Translations under genes and position numbers: made by a program
Source: an uncultured Bacteroidales bacterium
Lineage (GTDB): Bacteria; Bacteroidota; Bacteroidia; Bacteroidales; Bacteroidaceae
Assembly: GCA_902787575.1 (NCBI GenBank)
Contig: CADAGX010000014.1
Span: 1 to 64,000 of the forward strand
Length of the DNA stretch: 64,000 nt
Direction: 5' to 3'
Shown: one piece after another, positions 24,424-33,418 of the stretch
Layout: the number at the start of each line of letters is the position of its first letter
How positions within the stretch are numbered: the stretch's first letter is position 1
The notes under the pieces: model-generated
What the model was told of the DNA's origin: nothing
Database searches by the model: none
Seen by the model: the letters and a program-made list of their open reading frames with translations, nothing else

Positions 24424-27351
24424 GTGATAAAGACGCGACGATACGTTTGCCTGCTGTGCGGACTGCTTATGGCAGCCCTGCTGCCATCGTGCTCCACGAA
24501 GAAAAACAATTCCGGCACGCGGTTCTACCATTCTGTGACGGCACGCTTCAACACCTTCCACAACGGAAAAATGGCCTTCAACGAGGCCGAAGACGCACAA
24601 CAGAAGGGACACAAAGAAGACTACACCAGATTGCTGCCGATGTTCATCAGCACCAACAAAGTGACGGCCAATCTGGGAAAAAGCAACTACGAGACTGCAA
24701 TTACCAAGTGCGAGAAAGCCATTAAGGTGCACAGCATCAAGAAGCGCCCCACGGTGAAAGGCAACAAACGACGCACGCCAAAGCAGAAAGCCTACCTTGC
24801 CCGCAAGGAATTCAACCCGTTCCTTTATCGCGTGTGGCTCTTGATGGCCGAAGCGCAATTCCGCAAGGGAGAATTTATCGAGGCCGCTTCCACCTACAAC
24901 TACATTCTGCGACTCTACAGCACACAGCCCGAAGTGGTCGGGCCGGCCAAGGCAGGACTGGCGCGATGCTACGTAGCGCTCGATTGGCCCTACGATGCCG
25001 AAGATATCCTGAACAAAATGAAGCGCGACACCATTACGTCGCGCGGCGCCAAAGAGCGCGATAAGACTTCTGCCGCGTACTATCTGCTCACCGACCAGCC
25101 CGCAGAAGCCATTCCATACGTAAAGAAATCCATACCACACACACGCGGCAAACAGGCTAAAGCACGCCTGCACTTCCTGCTGGGTCAACTCTATCAGAAG
25201 ACGGGCGACAACCGTCAGGCCTACAAGTCGTTTGGCCGCGTCGTCAAATGCAGTCCGCCCTACGAAATGGCGTTCAATGCCCGCATACAGCAGACAGAGG
25301 TGATGTCGGAAGGCAAATTCAAGCAAATGATAGCCCGTTTGCGCCGTATGGCGAAGAGCGACAAGAACAAAGACTACCTCGACAAAGTTTACTACGCCAT
25401 CGGAAATATTTATCTGAGCGCGCAAGATACGGCGCGATGCATCGGAGCCTACGAGAAAGGCGTGGAACTTGGAACGCGAAACGGCATCGACAAAGCCGTC
25501 CTGCTGTTGCGACTGAGCCAACTATACTGGAAAAAGGAAAATTATATCGAGGCAGCTCGCACTTACAAGCAATGCGTCTCGATGCTCGACAAGGAGCACG
25601 AAGAATACGAAGAGTCAGAGCGCCGAAGCAAAATCCTGACCGAACTGGAACCGCACCTCAGCGCCATAAAACTGCAGGACAGCCTGCAGGCGCTGGCGCA
25701 GATGGATGAACCCGAGCGCCTTGCGGCCATAGACCGCGTCATCGAAGCGCTGAAAAAGAAAGAGAAGGAGGAGGAAAAGAAAGCGCTGAAAAATGCACAG
25801 CAGCAGAACACTGGCGGCAATATGGCAGGTGGCAACACAAACATGGCGGGCGGCGCTCCGCAAACGCCCTTTGGTGGTGCCACAATGGGCGGCCAGAAAG
25901 GCGAGTGGTATTTCTACAATCCTAACGTTGTGGCGCAAGGCGTCAAGGAATTCCAACGCCGATGGGGACAGCGCCCCAACGAGGATAATTGGCGCTTCAG
26001 CAACAAATCCACACTGCCGGGCGAGAATACCACAGCCACCGAAGAACCTATCGACGAAGCAAAGAGCGACAGCCTCTACGGCGCGGCCGTGGAACAACTT
26101 TCGAGCGAGGACCAAGCACTAAAGGACTCGTTGGAAAACGACCCGCACCAGCGCGAATACTACCTGAAACAGATACCTTTCGACGAAGAGCAGCTGGCAG
26201 CATCGAATGCCATACTTGCCGACGGGCTCTACAACGCGGGGATCATCGAACAGGAACAGTTGGAAAACTTTCCGCTGGCCGAGCAGACGATGCTGCGACT
26301 GCTGACAGCTTTCCCCGAGCACGACAATCTGGATAATGTGTACTACCATCTGTTCCTTTTGTGCGGACGCATGGGGCACGACGAGGATGCCGAGCGATAT
26401 CGCCAGCTGTTGCTGGAGAGCTACCCCGAGAGCCGCTACGCCCAGCTGCTGGGAAATCCGAACTACGACATGATAGCGCGCGAAGGCAAGCACGTCGAAG
26501 ATTCGCTCTATCAGTGGGCATACGAGCTCTATCAGGCCACAGCCTACCCCACCGTGGAGGAAATCTACCAATACTGCACGCAGAATTTCCCCGAAGGCAA
26601 GAACCGCGCCAAATTGCTATTCATCAGAGCCATGAGTCAGTTGTATGGCGGCGAGCGCGACTCGTTTATGGTCTCGCTGGAGGACGTGATAAAAAATTAT
26701 CCCAAAGAGGAGATAACCGAGCTGGCAAACTCCATCGTGAAAGGTCTGAAGGATGGCCGCATATTGGCCGACGACCGCTACGACGCCAGCAGCATATGGG
26801 GACGACGGAAACAACGGGTCGAAAACGACAGCACGGGTGCCGCACCGCAGCTCTCGGACGAGCGATACACAGGTTTTGCCTTTGTGGTGGCATATCCCAC
26901 GGATAGCAACATCGACGAGGACCAGTTGCTCTACGAGATGGCACGCTACAACTTCACCAGTTACATGGTCAGGAACTTTGAAATCGAAGTGTCGGACCTC
27001 GAGGGCCTCAGCCTGATGACGATTCGCGGCTTCCAGTCTTACGACGAAGTACACGCGTATGCACAGAAACTGTACCTCGACAGCCACATGGCGCGCGTGC
27101 TCGAAGGACTTCGCACGCTGCTAATCTCGGATGACAACCTGAAAATGCTGGGCAGCGAATTCAGTTTCGACGAGTACAAAGCGTTCTACGACGAAAAGTT
27201 CGCGCCGCTGGAAGTTCCCGAAGACCTGCAGCTCGACGAACCGACCGACCTGGAAATCATAGATCCCGACGAAGAGCAGCCTCAGAAGGAGAAAGAAAAG
27301 GAAACCGAAGCCGAGCCGGCGGTGGAAGACGACTTCCCGTTTGGATTCTAA
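24424..27351 (+). CDS. porW: T9SS-associated TPR lipoprotein PorW (SprE-like)
   Basis: PorW is an outer membrane lipoprotein of the type IX secretion system, thought to link the secretion core to its motor or energy source. The start is GTG. The lipobox is ALLPSCS with C23, followed by the conserved RFYHSVTARFNTFHNGKMAF opening. Helical TPR repeats run through most of the 975 residues (for example RVWLLMAEAQFRKGEFIEAA, LDKVYYAIGNIYLSAQDTAR). A Gly/Asn/Met-rich linker (QQNTGGNMAGGNTNMAGG) sits near 460-480, and the C-terminus is an acidic Lys/Glu-rich tail (EEQPQKEKEKETEAEPAVE). The gene lies 48 bp before porX. Confidence 0.85.
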   Translation: MIKTRRYVCLLCGLLMAALLPSCSTKKNNSGTRFYHSVTARFNTFHNGKMAFNEAEDAQQKGHKEDYTRLLPMFISTNKVTANLGKSNYETAITKCEKAIKVHSIKKRPTVKGNKRRTPKQKAYLARKEFNPFLYRVWLLMAEAQFRKGEFIEAASTYNYILRLYSTQPEVVGPAKAGLARCYVALDWPYDAEDILNKMKRDTITSRGAKERDKTSAAYYLLTDQPAEAIPYVKKSIPHTRGKQAKARLHFLLGQLYQKTGDNRQAYKSFGRVVKCSPPYEMAFNARIQQTEVMSEGKFKQMIARLRRMAKSDKNKDYLDKVYYAIGNIYLSAQDTARCIGAYEKGVELGTRNGIDKAVLLLRLSQLYWKKENYIEAARTYKQCVSMLDKEHEEYEESERRSKILTELEPHLSAIKLQDSLQALAQMDEPERLAAIDRVIEALKKKEKEEEKKALKNAQQQNTGGNMAGGNTNMAGGAPQTPFGGATMGGQKGEWYFYNPNVVAQGVKEFQRRWGQRPNEDNWRFSNKSTLPGENTTATEEPIDEAKSDSLYGAAVEQLSSEDQALKDSLENDPHQREYYLKQIPFDEEQLAASNAILADGLYNAGIIEQEQLENFPLAEQTMLRLLTAFPEHDNLDNVYYHLFLLCGRMGHDEDAERYRQLLLESYPESRYAQLLGNPNYDMIAREGKHVEDSLYQWAYELYQATAYPTVEEIYQYCTQNFPEGKNRAKLLFIRAMSQLYGGERDSFMVSLEDVIKNYPKEEITELANSIVKGLKDGRILADDRYDASSIWGRRKQRVENDSTGAAPQLSDERYTGFAFVVAYPTDSNIDEDQLLYEMARYNFTSYMVRNFEIEVSDLEGLSLMTIRGFQSYDEVHAYAQKLYLDSHMARVLEGLRTLLISDDNLKMLGSEFSFDEYKAFYDEKFAPLEVPEDLQLDEPTDLEIIDPDEEQPQKEKEKETEAEPAVEDDFPFGF

Positions 27352-27399
27352 GGCCCGGCAGCCAGCTGCGAAGCGTAAAACGCAAAAGAAGCACACGAA

Positions 27400-28941
27400 A
27401 TGAAAAAATTACTCTGGATAGACGACGAAATAGAACTGCTGAAAGCACACATTCTGTTTCTGGAGAAAAAAGGCTACGACGTGGAAACCGTGACAAACGG
27501 CTACGACGCACTCGAGCGCTGTGCTGCGCAAACGTTCGATCTCATCTTGCTGGACGAAAATATGCCGGGTCTGAGCGGACTTGAGACACTAAGTCGCATA
27601 AAAGACATCACGCCGAGCACACCAGTAGTGATGGTGACAAAAAGCGAAGAAGAGAACATAATGGAGCAGGCCATAGGCGCCAAGATTGCCGACTACCTGA
27701 TAAAACCCGTAAACCCAACGCAGATTCTGCTGACGCTGAAGAAGAATATTCACCAGCGACAGATAGTAACCGAGGTTACGCAGTCTGCTTACCAGCAAGA
27801 CTTCGGCAAGATTGGAATGCAAATAAATGACTCAATGACACTCGACGAGTGGATTGAGGTATACAAACGGCTGACGTACTGGGAACTGCAGCTGTCGGAA
27901 ACAGACAGCGGCATGAAGGAGATGCTCTCGATGCAGCGCACGGAGGCGAATACGGAGTTTGCCAAGTTCATTCGCAAGAATTATATGAAGTGGATGGACA
28001 GCCCGGAAACTCGGCCGCTGATGAGCCCGGACATTTTCAAGCGGCACATCTTTCCGCATCTGAACGAGGGAGAGAAGGTTTTCCTGCTCGTCATCGATAA
28101 TTTCCGCTACGACCAGTGGAGAATTCTCTCGTCGGAACTGGCGGATTTATTCACCTTCGAGGAGAATCTCTACTGCAGCATTTTGCCCACGGCCACGCAG
28201 TACGCGCGAAACGCCATCTTCAGCGGACTGATGCCGAACATCATAGCCAAGATGTTTCCCGATCTTTGGGTGGACGAGGACTCCGAGGAAGGAAAAAACC
28301 TCAACGAGGCGCCGCTCATCCGCACGCAGTTTGAGCGCTACAGGCGGCGAAACACCTTCACGTATCACAAGATAAACGACTCGGCGGCCGCCGAGAAACT
28401 GCTCCACACCCTGCCGTCGCTGCAAAAGTACGACTTAAACGTGGTGGTGCTGAACTTCATAGACATGCTCAGCCACGCCCGCACAGAGAGTCGCATGGTG
28501 CGAGAACTGGCACGCAACGAGGCCGCATACCGGAGTCTCACGCTCAGTTGGTTCCGCCACTCGGCTGTGGGCGAACTTTTCCGCGCGTTGGCGGCCAGCG
28601 ATTATCGCGTCGTTCTGACCACCGACCACGGCAGCATCCGTTGCTACAACCCGATAAAAGTGGTGGGAGATCGCAACACAAATACAAATCTGCGCTATAA
28701 GTTGGGCAAAAACCTCTCGTACAACCAGCGCGAAGTATTCGAGATAAAAGATCCGCTGCGTGCCGGACTGCCAAGTCCCAACCTCAGTACGGCCTACATC
28801 TTCGCGACGGGAGAGGACTTCTTTGCCTACCCAAACAACTATAATTACTACGTTCAGTACTACAAAGACACGTTCCAGCACGGCGGCATCAGCATGGAGG
28901 AGATGCTCATACCGCTCATAACCCTGCAGGGCAAGCACTAA
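27400..28941 (+). CDS. porX: T9SS response regulator PorX with PglZ domain
   Basis: PorX is the response regulator of the PorXY system that controls type IX secretion. The receiver domain (1-120) has the acidic pocket WIDDE (D8, D9), the phospho-acceptor D52 in LILLDENMPG and lysine in LIKPVN. A helical linker (TYWELQLSETDSG) leads to a C-terminal PglZ alkaline-phosphatase-like domain with the metal-binding motifs LLVIDNFRYDQW, PTATQYARNAIF and LTTDHGS. The length of 513 is usual. porW lies directly upstream and tsaE directly downstream; the histidine kinase porY is not in this window. Confidence 0.93.
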   Translation: MKKLLWIDDEIELLKAHILFLEKKGYDVETVTNGYDALERCAAQTFDLILLDENMPGLSGLETLSRIKDITPSTPVVMVTKSEEENIMEQAIGAKIADYLIKPVNPTQILLTLKKNIHQRQIVTEVTQSAYQQDFGKIGMQINDSMTLDEWIEVYKRLTYWELQLSETDSGMKEMLSMQRTEANTEFAKFIRKNYMKWMDSPETRPLMSPDIFKRHIFPHLNEGEKVFLLVIDNFRYDQWRILSSELADLFTFEENLYCSILPTATQYARNAIFSGLMPNIIAKMFPDLWVDEDSEEGKNLNEAPLIRTQFERYRRRNTFTYHKINDSAAAEKLLHTLPSLQKYDLNVVVLNFIDMLSHARTESRMVRELARNEAAYRSLTLSWFRHSAVGELFRALAASDYRVVLTTDHGSIRCYNPIKVVGDRNTNTNLRYKLGKNLSYNQREVFEIKDPLRAGLPSPNLSTAYIFATGEDFFAYPNNYNYYVQYYKDTFQHGGISMEEMLIPLITLQGKH

Positions 28942-28989
28942 TTGGCCGCTACGGGCCGCAAGCCCATGCCCACAAAGGCACAAAGAGAT

Positions 28990-29409
28990 ATGAATCAGGA
29001 ATCAGAAATAATTTTCGGCCTCGACGAGATAGACCAGGCGGCGACCCGTTTTCTGGAAGCACTGGGCGAGAGGCGCATTGTGGCCTTCTACGGCTCTATG
29101 GGCGCAGGCAAGACCACGTTCATCCGCGCGCTGTGCCGCCAACTTGGCGTGGAGGACACCGTGACGTCGCCCACGTTTGCACTCGTCAATGAGTATCGCA
29201 ACCGTCAGGGCGACAGCATCTTTCACTTCGACTTCTACCGCATTCGCCGACTTGCGGAGGCCATCGACATGGGTTGCGACGAGTACTTCCAGAGCGGCCA
29301 CCTGTGTCTGATAGAATGGCCCGAGCTGGTGGAAGAACTGCTGCCCGCCGAGACGCTGCGAGTCGCCATTCAGGAGACGCCCGACGGCCTGCGACACCTG
29401 ACGCTCTGA
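28990..29409 (+). CDS. tsaE: tRNA threonylcarbamoyladenosine biosynthesis ATPase
   Basis: TsaE is the ATPase that supports the TsaBD complex in making t6A at position 37 of ANN-decoding tRNAs. The 139-residue protein has Walker A GSMGAGKTT (35-43), the switch motif SPTFALVNEY and the conserved FHFDFYRI and IEWPEL motifs. An in-frame TTG at 28942 abuts the porX stop, but the ATG at 28990 starts the family-like sequence and is preferred. It lies about 48 bp after porX and is probably co-transcribed. Confidence 0.93.
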   Translation: MNQESEIIFGLDEIDQAATRFLEALGERRIVAFYGSMGAGKTTFIRALCRQLGVEDTVTSPTFALVNEYRNRQGDSIFHFDFYRIRRLAEAIDMGCDEYFQSGHLCLIEWPELVEELLPAETLRVAIQETPDGLRHLTL

Positions 29410-29453
29410 CGCACAAAAAGGGGCTATCGCTTGCACGTTCGCCAAAAACTGCG

Positions 29454-29461
29454 TACCTTTA
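29454..29461 (+). promoter_or_regulatory. Possible -7 box (TACCTTTA) for metF
   Basis: TACCTTTA differs from TAnnTTTG at the last base; a TTG about 20 bp upstream (29431-29433) could act as the -33 element. The leader would be about 120 nt and contains a 22-bp repeat array. I could not match it to a known riboswitch. Confidence 0.3.
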
Positions 29462-29512
29462 CAGCCAAAACGACGGGCAGCGGCCAATCCGACTGCCTGT
29501 GAAAAATTTTAT

Positions 29513-29578
29513 ACCACACGTCGCAATTCCGGATGCCACACGCAGAAACGAAAAAACGACACGTGGAAACAACGAAAA
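29513..29578. repeat. 22-bp phased repeat, 3 units, in the metF leader
   Basis: Related units begin at 29513, 29535 and 29557 (ACCACACGTCGC, GCCACACGCAGA, CGACACGTGGAA), spaced exactly 22 bp. The array ends 5 bp before the metF start codon. Confidence 0.65.
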
Positions 29579-29582
29579 GGCG

Positions 29583-30536
29583 ATGAACGTAACGCAACTC
29601 TTGCAGCAGAAAAACGGCACAGCATTCTCGTACGAAGTGCTGCCACCGCTCAAAGGCACCGGCACGGCCAGCCTCTTTGAGACCGTGGAGCGCTTGGCAG
29701 AATTCCAGCCAAGCTACGTAAACATCACCACACACCGCAGCGAGTACGTCTATCGCGAGCGGCCAGACGGACTTGTCGAGCGGCTGCGCATACGCCGCCG
29801 CCCAGGCACCATCGCCATAGCCGCAGCCATTCAGCAGCGATACGGCATCCACGTGGTGCCGCACGTGGTATGCAGCGGCAACGACCGCGAGAGCATCGAG
29901 TACATGCTGCTCGACCTGCAGTTTCTGGGCGTCAGCGACCTGCTGGTGCTGCGCGGCGACAAGGCGCGCGAGGAAGCCAGTTTCCATCCCACGGGCGACG
30001 GGCCGCGATTTGCCACCGAACTCATCGAGCAAATAAACGCGTTCAACAGCGGACGATTCGCCGACGGCTCGAAAATAGAGGTGCCGGGCGAACCTTTCCG
30101 CTTTGGTGTGGCCTGCTACCCCGAGAAGCACGAAGAGGCGCCAAACATGGAAAGCGACATGGCCGTGCTTCGCAAAAAGCAAGACATGGGCGCCGGCTAC
30201 GCCGTCACGCAGTTGTTCTACGACAATCAGAAGTTCTTTCGTTTCGTGGAGCGAGCCCGCGCCGCCGGTATCACCATTCCGATTATTCCGGGCATCAAGC
30301 CGCTAAGTAAAAAAAGTCAGCTCACAACGCTGCCCCGCACGTTTCGTTGCGACCTGCCCGAAGCGTTGCGCGCCGAGGTGGCACGTTGCGCATCCGACGA
30401 AGAGGCCAAGCAAGTGGGCATCGAGTGGTGCATCGCCCAGTGTCGCGAACTGATGCAGTACGGCGTGCCGAGCCTGCATTTCTACACGGTGAGCGCCGTA
30501 GACAGCATTTGCCGCATAGCAAAAGAAATATACTGA
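29583..30536 (+). CDS. metF: Methylenetetrahydrofolate reductase
   Basis: MetF reduces 5,10-methylene-THF to 5-methyl-THF with FAD and supplies the methyl group for methionine. The frame is open from 29274, but the ATG at 29583 begins the family sequence (MNVTQLLQQKNGTAFSYEVLPPLKG), giving 317 residues. Conserved segments are SYEVLPP (catalytic Glu region), YVNITTHRSEY, DLLVLRGDKARE and GYAVTQLFYDNQKFFRFVE, with IPGIKPLS near the substrate site. Upstream lies a 173-bp spacer with a 22-bp repeat array; holB follows 27 bp downstream. Confidence 0.94.
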   Translation: MNVTQLLQQKNGTAFSYEVLPPLKGTGTASLFETVERLAEFQPSYVNITTHRSEYVYRERPDGLVERLRIRRRPGTIAIAAAIQQRYGIHVVPHVVCSGNDRESIEYMLLDLQFLGVSDLLVLRGDKAREEASFHPTGDGPRFATELIEQINAFNSGRFADGSKIEVPGEPFRFGVACYPEKHEEAPNMESDMAVLRKKQDMGAGYAVTQLFYDNQKFFRFVERARAAGITIPIIPGIKPLSKKSQLTTLPRTFRCDLPEALRAEVARCASDEEAKQVGIEWCIAQCRELMQYGVPSLHFYTVSAVDSICRIAKEIY

Positions 30537-30563
30537 GGAGAGTATTTCCGTACGACAGGAAGA

Positions 30564-31685
30564 ATGAAGTACAGCGAAGTCATAGGACAGGAAGAAGTGA
30601 AGCAGCGTCTGTGGCAGATGACGGCCGAAGACCGCGTGCCGCACGCACTGATGCTCTGCGGCCCACAGGGCGCCGGCAAATTGCCGCTGGCACTGGCACT
30701 GGCATCACGCCTGCTGTGCGAGAATGCGCAGGGCGACGAACCGTGCGGAGAGTGTGCCAGCTGCCAGATGGTGCGCGAATGGGCACACCCCGACCTGCAC
30801 TTCTCGTTCCCCGTATACAAGAAAAAGGCCACTGACGCAGCCGTTTCCGACGATTTCCTGCCGCAGTGGCGCGAACAACTGGCCGAGAATACCTACTTCG
30901 ACATGGAGACGTGGCTCGCCGACATCAAGGCGGAAAATCAGCAGCTCGTGCACTATGTCACAGAAAGCGACGCGCTACAGCGCAAGTTGGCGCTCAAGGC
31001 CAGTCAGGGCGGCCGTCGCGTGGTGATAATCTGGCTGCCGGAACGCATGAAGGTGGAGATGGCAAACAAACTGCTGAAGGTGCTGGAAGAACCGCCTGCG
31101 CTGACCCACTTCATCCTGGTGAGTGAGGAGCCCGAGAACGTGCTCGGCACCATACAAAGCCGCGTGCAGCGACTACCGGTTCCGGCCTTGAGCGAGGACG
31201 ACATCAGCACGGCGCTGACAGAACGATACGGCACGGACGAGACTACGGCCCGCGACATTGCCCACGTGGCACAAGGCAGCTTCACGACGGCACTGGCTCG
31301 CATACGAGGCGGCGAGGAGAAAGCCTTCTTCGAACTCTTCGTGCAACTGATGCGACTCGCGTACGGACGTCAGGTAAAGGAGCTGCGCGCCTGGGCGGAC
31401 GCTGTTTCCGAACAGGGACGCGAACGGCAGAAACGTATGACAGCCTACTGGCAACATCTCGTGCGCGAAAACTTCATTCACAACTTCCGCCGCCCCGAAA
31501 TGTCGTATCAGACACGCGAAGAGACACAATTCAGCCAGCGTTTCGCACCCTTCATCAACGAACGCAACGTGATACATATAATGGACGAACTCGACGACGC
31601 ACAACGCGACGTGGAACAGAACGTGAATGCCCGCATGGTGTTCTTCGACTTCGCCCTCAAGATGATAATTCTCATTAAACAGTAA
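30564..31685 (+). CDS. holB: DNA polymerase III delta' subunit
   Basis: This is the clamp-loader delta' subunit (373 residues), which helps load the sliding clamp at replication forks. The RFC-like opening MKYSEVIGQEEVKQRL is followed by a P-loop-like GPQGAGKL (33-40), in which the usual Thr/Ser after Lys is Leu, fitting a subunit with little or no ATPase activity. Zinc-type cysteines are at 52, 61, 64 and 67. The sensor region reads LLKVLEEPPALTHFILVSEE, and IQSRVQRLPVPAL follows. The neighbouring ricT starts 7 bp later. Confidence 0.88.
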   Translation: MKYSEVIGQEEVKQRLWQMTAEDRVPHALMLCGPQGAGKLPLALALASRLLCENAQGDEPCGECASCQMVREWAHPDLHFSFPVYKKKATDAAVSDDFLPQWREQLAENTYFDMETWLADIKAENQQLVHYVTESDALQRKLALKASQGGRRVVIIWLPERMKVEMANKLLKVLEEPPALTHFILVSEEPENVLGTIQSRVQRLPVPALSEDDISTALTERYGTDETTARDIAHVAQGSFTTALARIRGGEEKAFFELFVQLMRLAYGRQVKELRAWADAVSEQGRERQKRMTAYWQHLVRENFIHNFRRPEMSYQTREETQFSQRFAPFINERNVIHIMDELDDAQRDVEQNVNARMVFFDFALKMIILIKQ

Positions 31686-31692
31686 CCGAAAG

Positions 31693-32850
31693 ATGGACTT
31701 GGAATACGATAGCGGATGCCGCGGCCGCGGACTTTGTGCACGTGGCGCCAACAGCGGGCACTATTGCCAGCTGAATACCTACGATTATTTGGCAGATATC
31801 CCGGGCAACGACCAGTGGACCGACCTTGTGGAAGTTCAGTTCAAGAACACGAGAAAAGGATATTACCACAACATAAATGGGCTGCCACTGGTGAAAGGCG
31901 ACATTGTGGCCGTCGAAGCCTCGCCCGGACACGACATCGGAACCGTGACGCTGACCGGAAAACTCGTGGAACTGCAGGTGAAAAAGGCAAATCTGAAGAG
32001 CACCGACGAGATTCGCCGCATTTACCGCAAGGCACGCGAAACGGACATGGAGAAATATGCCGAGGCAAAAACGAAGGAACACGACACCATGATTCGCAGC
32101 CGACAGATAGCAAAAGATTTGGGACTCGAGATGAAGATTGGCGACGTGGAGTACCAGGGCGACGGCAACAAGGCGATTTTCTATTACATCGCGGACGGGC
32201 GCGTAGACTTCCGCCAACTCATCAAGGTGCTGGCCGAGGCATTCCACGTGCGTATCGAGATGAAGCAGATCGGTGCACGTCAGGAGGCAGGCCGCATAGG
32301 TGGTTTCGGTCCCTGCGGACGCGAACTCTGCTGCGCCACGTGGATGAAGAATTTTGTGAGCGTCGGCACTGGAGCTGCACGCTTTCAAGGCCTCAGCCTC
32401 AACCCGCAGAAACTGGCCGGACAATGTGCAAAACTAAAGTGTTGCATCAATTACGAGGTGGATCAGTACGTGGAGGCTTCGCGCCAGCTGCCGACGAAAG
32501 ACGTGGTACTACAGAGCATGGAGGGAGATTACTACTTCTTCAAGGCAGATATCTTGAGTCGAATGGTCACCTACTCCACCGACAAACGCATCGCAGCAAA
32601 CCTCGTAACCATTCCTGCCACACGCGCCTTTGAGATTCTGGAACTCAACCGCAAGGGCGAGAAGCCTGCCACCATCGAAGAGGGCGGCCACCAAGAACCA
32701 GAACGACCCATCGATCTTGCGACGCAGGAGGACCTGAACCGCTTCGACAAGAAGAAAAAGAAGAAAAAGAAGAAGAACAACCGACAGCACGATGAGCAGC
32801 GAAAGGCAAACAGTCAGCCCGCAGCGGAAGAAGGCACGCAAGAGAATTAG
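31693..32850 (+). CDS. ricT: PSP1-domain protein RicT (YaaT-like)
   Basis: A cytoplasmic PSP1-family protein related to RicT/YaaT, a subunit of an iron-sulfur regulatory complex in Firmicutes; the role in Bacteroidota is not settled. The N-terminus has cysteines in GCRGRGLCARGANSGHYCQ. The central part has GDVEYQGDGNKAIFYYIADG and RIEMKQIGARQEAGRIGGFG, and a conserved cysteine cluster reads CGRELCCATWMKNF, then CAKLKCCINYE. The C-terminus (about 350-370) is an uninterrupted lysine run in an A-rich DNA tract that could slip. The end overlaps gldH by 59 bp. Confidence 0.88.
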   Translation: MDLEYDSGCRGRGLCARGANSGHYCQLNTYDYLADIPGNDQWTDLVEVQFKNTRKGYYHNINGLPLVKGDIVAVEASPGHDIGTVTLTGKLVELQVKKANLKSTDEIRRIYRKARETDMEKYAEAKTKEHDTMIRSRQIAKDLGLEMKIGDVEYQGDGNKAIFYYIADGRVDFRQLIKVLAEAFHVRIEMKQIGARQEAGRIGGFGPCGRELCCATWMKNFVSVGTGAARFQGLSLNPQKLAGQCAKLKCCINYEVDQYVEASRQLPTKDVVLQSMEGDYYFFKADILSRMVTYSTDKRIAANLVTIPATRAFEILELNRKGEKPATIEEGGHQEPERPIDLATQEDLNRFDKKKKKKKKKNNRQHDEQRKANSQPAAEEGTQEN

Positions 32851-33304
32851 CCTCGTGGCCGTGGTGGCCCTTCTGGCCACAGCCTGCACGCACGAAACGT
32901 TCTTCCACTCTTATCGCCACATCGCGCCGAACGGTTGGCGATACACCGACACGCTGGAATTCCTTCTCCCGCCAGCTCCACAAACCGAGGCCTACGCCCT
33001 GAGCGTAGGCCTGCGCATTGATGCCTGCTTCCCATACCAATCGCTCACACTGGTGGTCGAAACAAAGGCCGACAGCCTCAGTCTGCTTCGCAAGGACACG
33101 CTCTTCTGGCCGCTGACGCAGGACGACGGCACACTGGGCGGCAGCGGAGTAAATCTTTTGCAGTTCGAGACGCCGGCCGGACACCTGCAGTTGCGCGAAG
33201 GGCAACAGGCGCGCGTACGCATCTATCACATCATGTCGCGCGAAACGATGCCTCACATCCACGATGTCGGCCTTCGCTGCTCGCGTTCTGACGAGGGAGC
33301 GTGA
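32792..33304 (+). CDS. gldH: Gliding motility lipoprotein GldH
   Basis: GldH is a lipoprotein required for gliding in Flavobacterium and retained next to ricT in many non-gliding Bacteroidota. The 170-residue protein has a basic N-terminus and lipobox ALLATAC (C32). The family opening FFHSYRHIAPNGWRYTDTLEF is clear, and the rest is beta-rich (LRIDACFPYQSLTLVVET, VRIYHIMSRE). The start lies 59 bp inside ricT, so translation is probably coupled. Whether it acts in secretion here is unknown. Confidence 0.85.
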   Translation: MSSERQTVSPQRKKARKRISLVAVVALLATACTHETFFHSYRHIAPNGWRYTDTLEFLLPPAPQTEAYALSVGLRIDACFPYQSLTLVVETKADSLSLLRKDTLFWPLTQDDGTLGGSGVNLLQFETPAGHLQLREGQQARVRIYHIMSRETMPHIHDVGLRCSRSDEGA

Positions 33305-33330
33305 CGCGAGCACAGCACGTCCCCGAATTT

Positions 33331-33418
33331 GCCACGTGTAGTTTCATCAAAAACTACACGTAGTTTTTGCTCATGCCACGTGTAGTTTTTCATCACGCGA
33401 CGCGTCGCATTCAGAGCG
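33331..33418. repeat. 22-bp phased repeat, 4 units
   Basis: Units begin at 33331, 33353, 33375 and 33397, each 22 bp. Cores are GCCACGTGTAGT (twice), ACTACACGTAGT and the perfect palindrome GCGACGCGTCGC. The array ends at the stop codon of rodA and separates convergent gldH and rodA, where the paired cores may also act as a bidirectional transcription stop. Confidence 0.8.

Noticed and set aside
29274-29582. N-terminal extension of metF
   Set aside because: The extension overlaps tsaE and a repeat array and is arginine/proline-rich; the conserved family sequence starts at the ATG at 29583.
29410-29582. Riboswitch (SAM or cobalamin) before metF
   Set aside because: I could not find the conserved core of either class; the region is short and partly made of 22-bp repeats.
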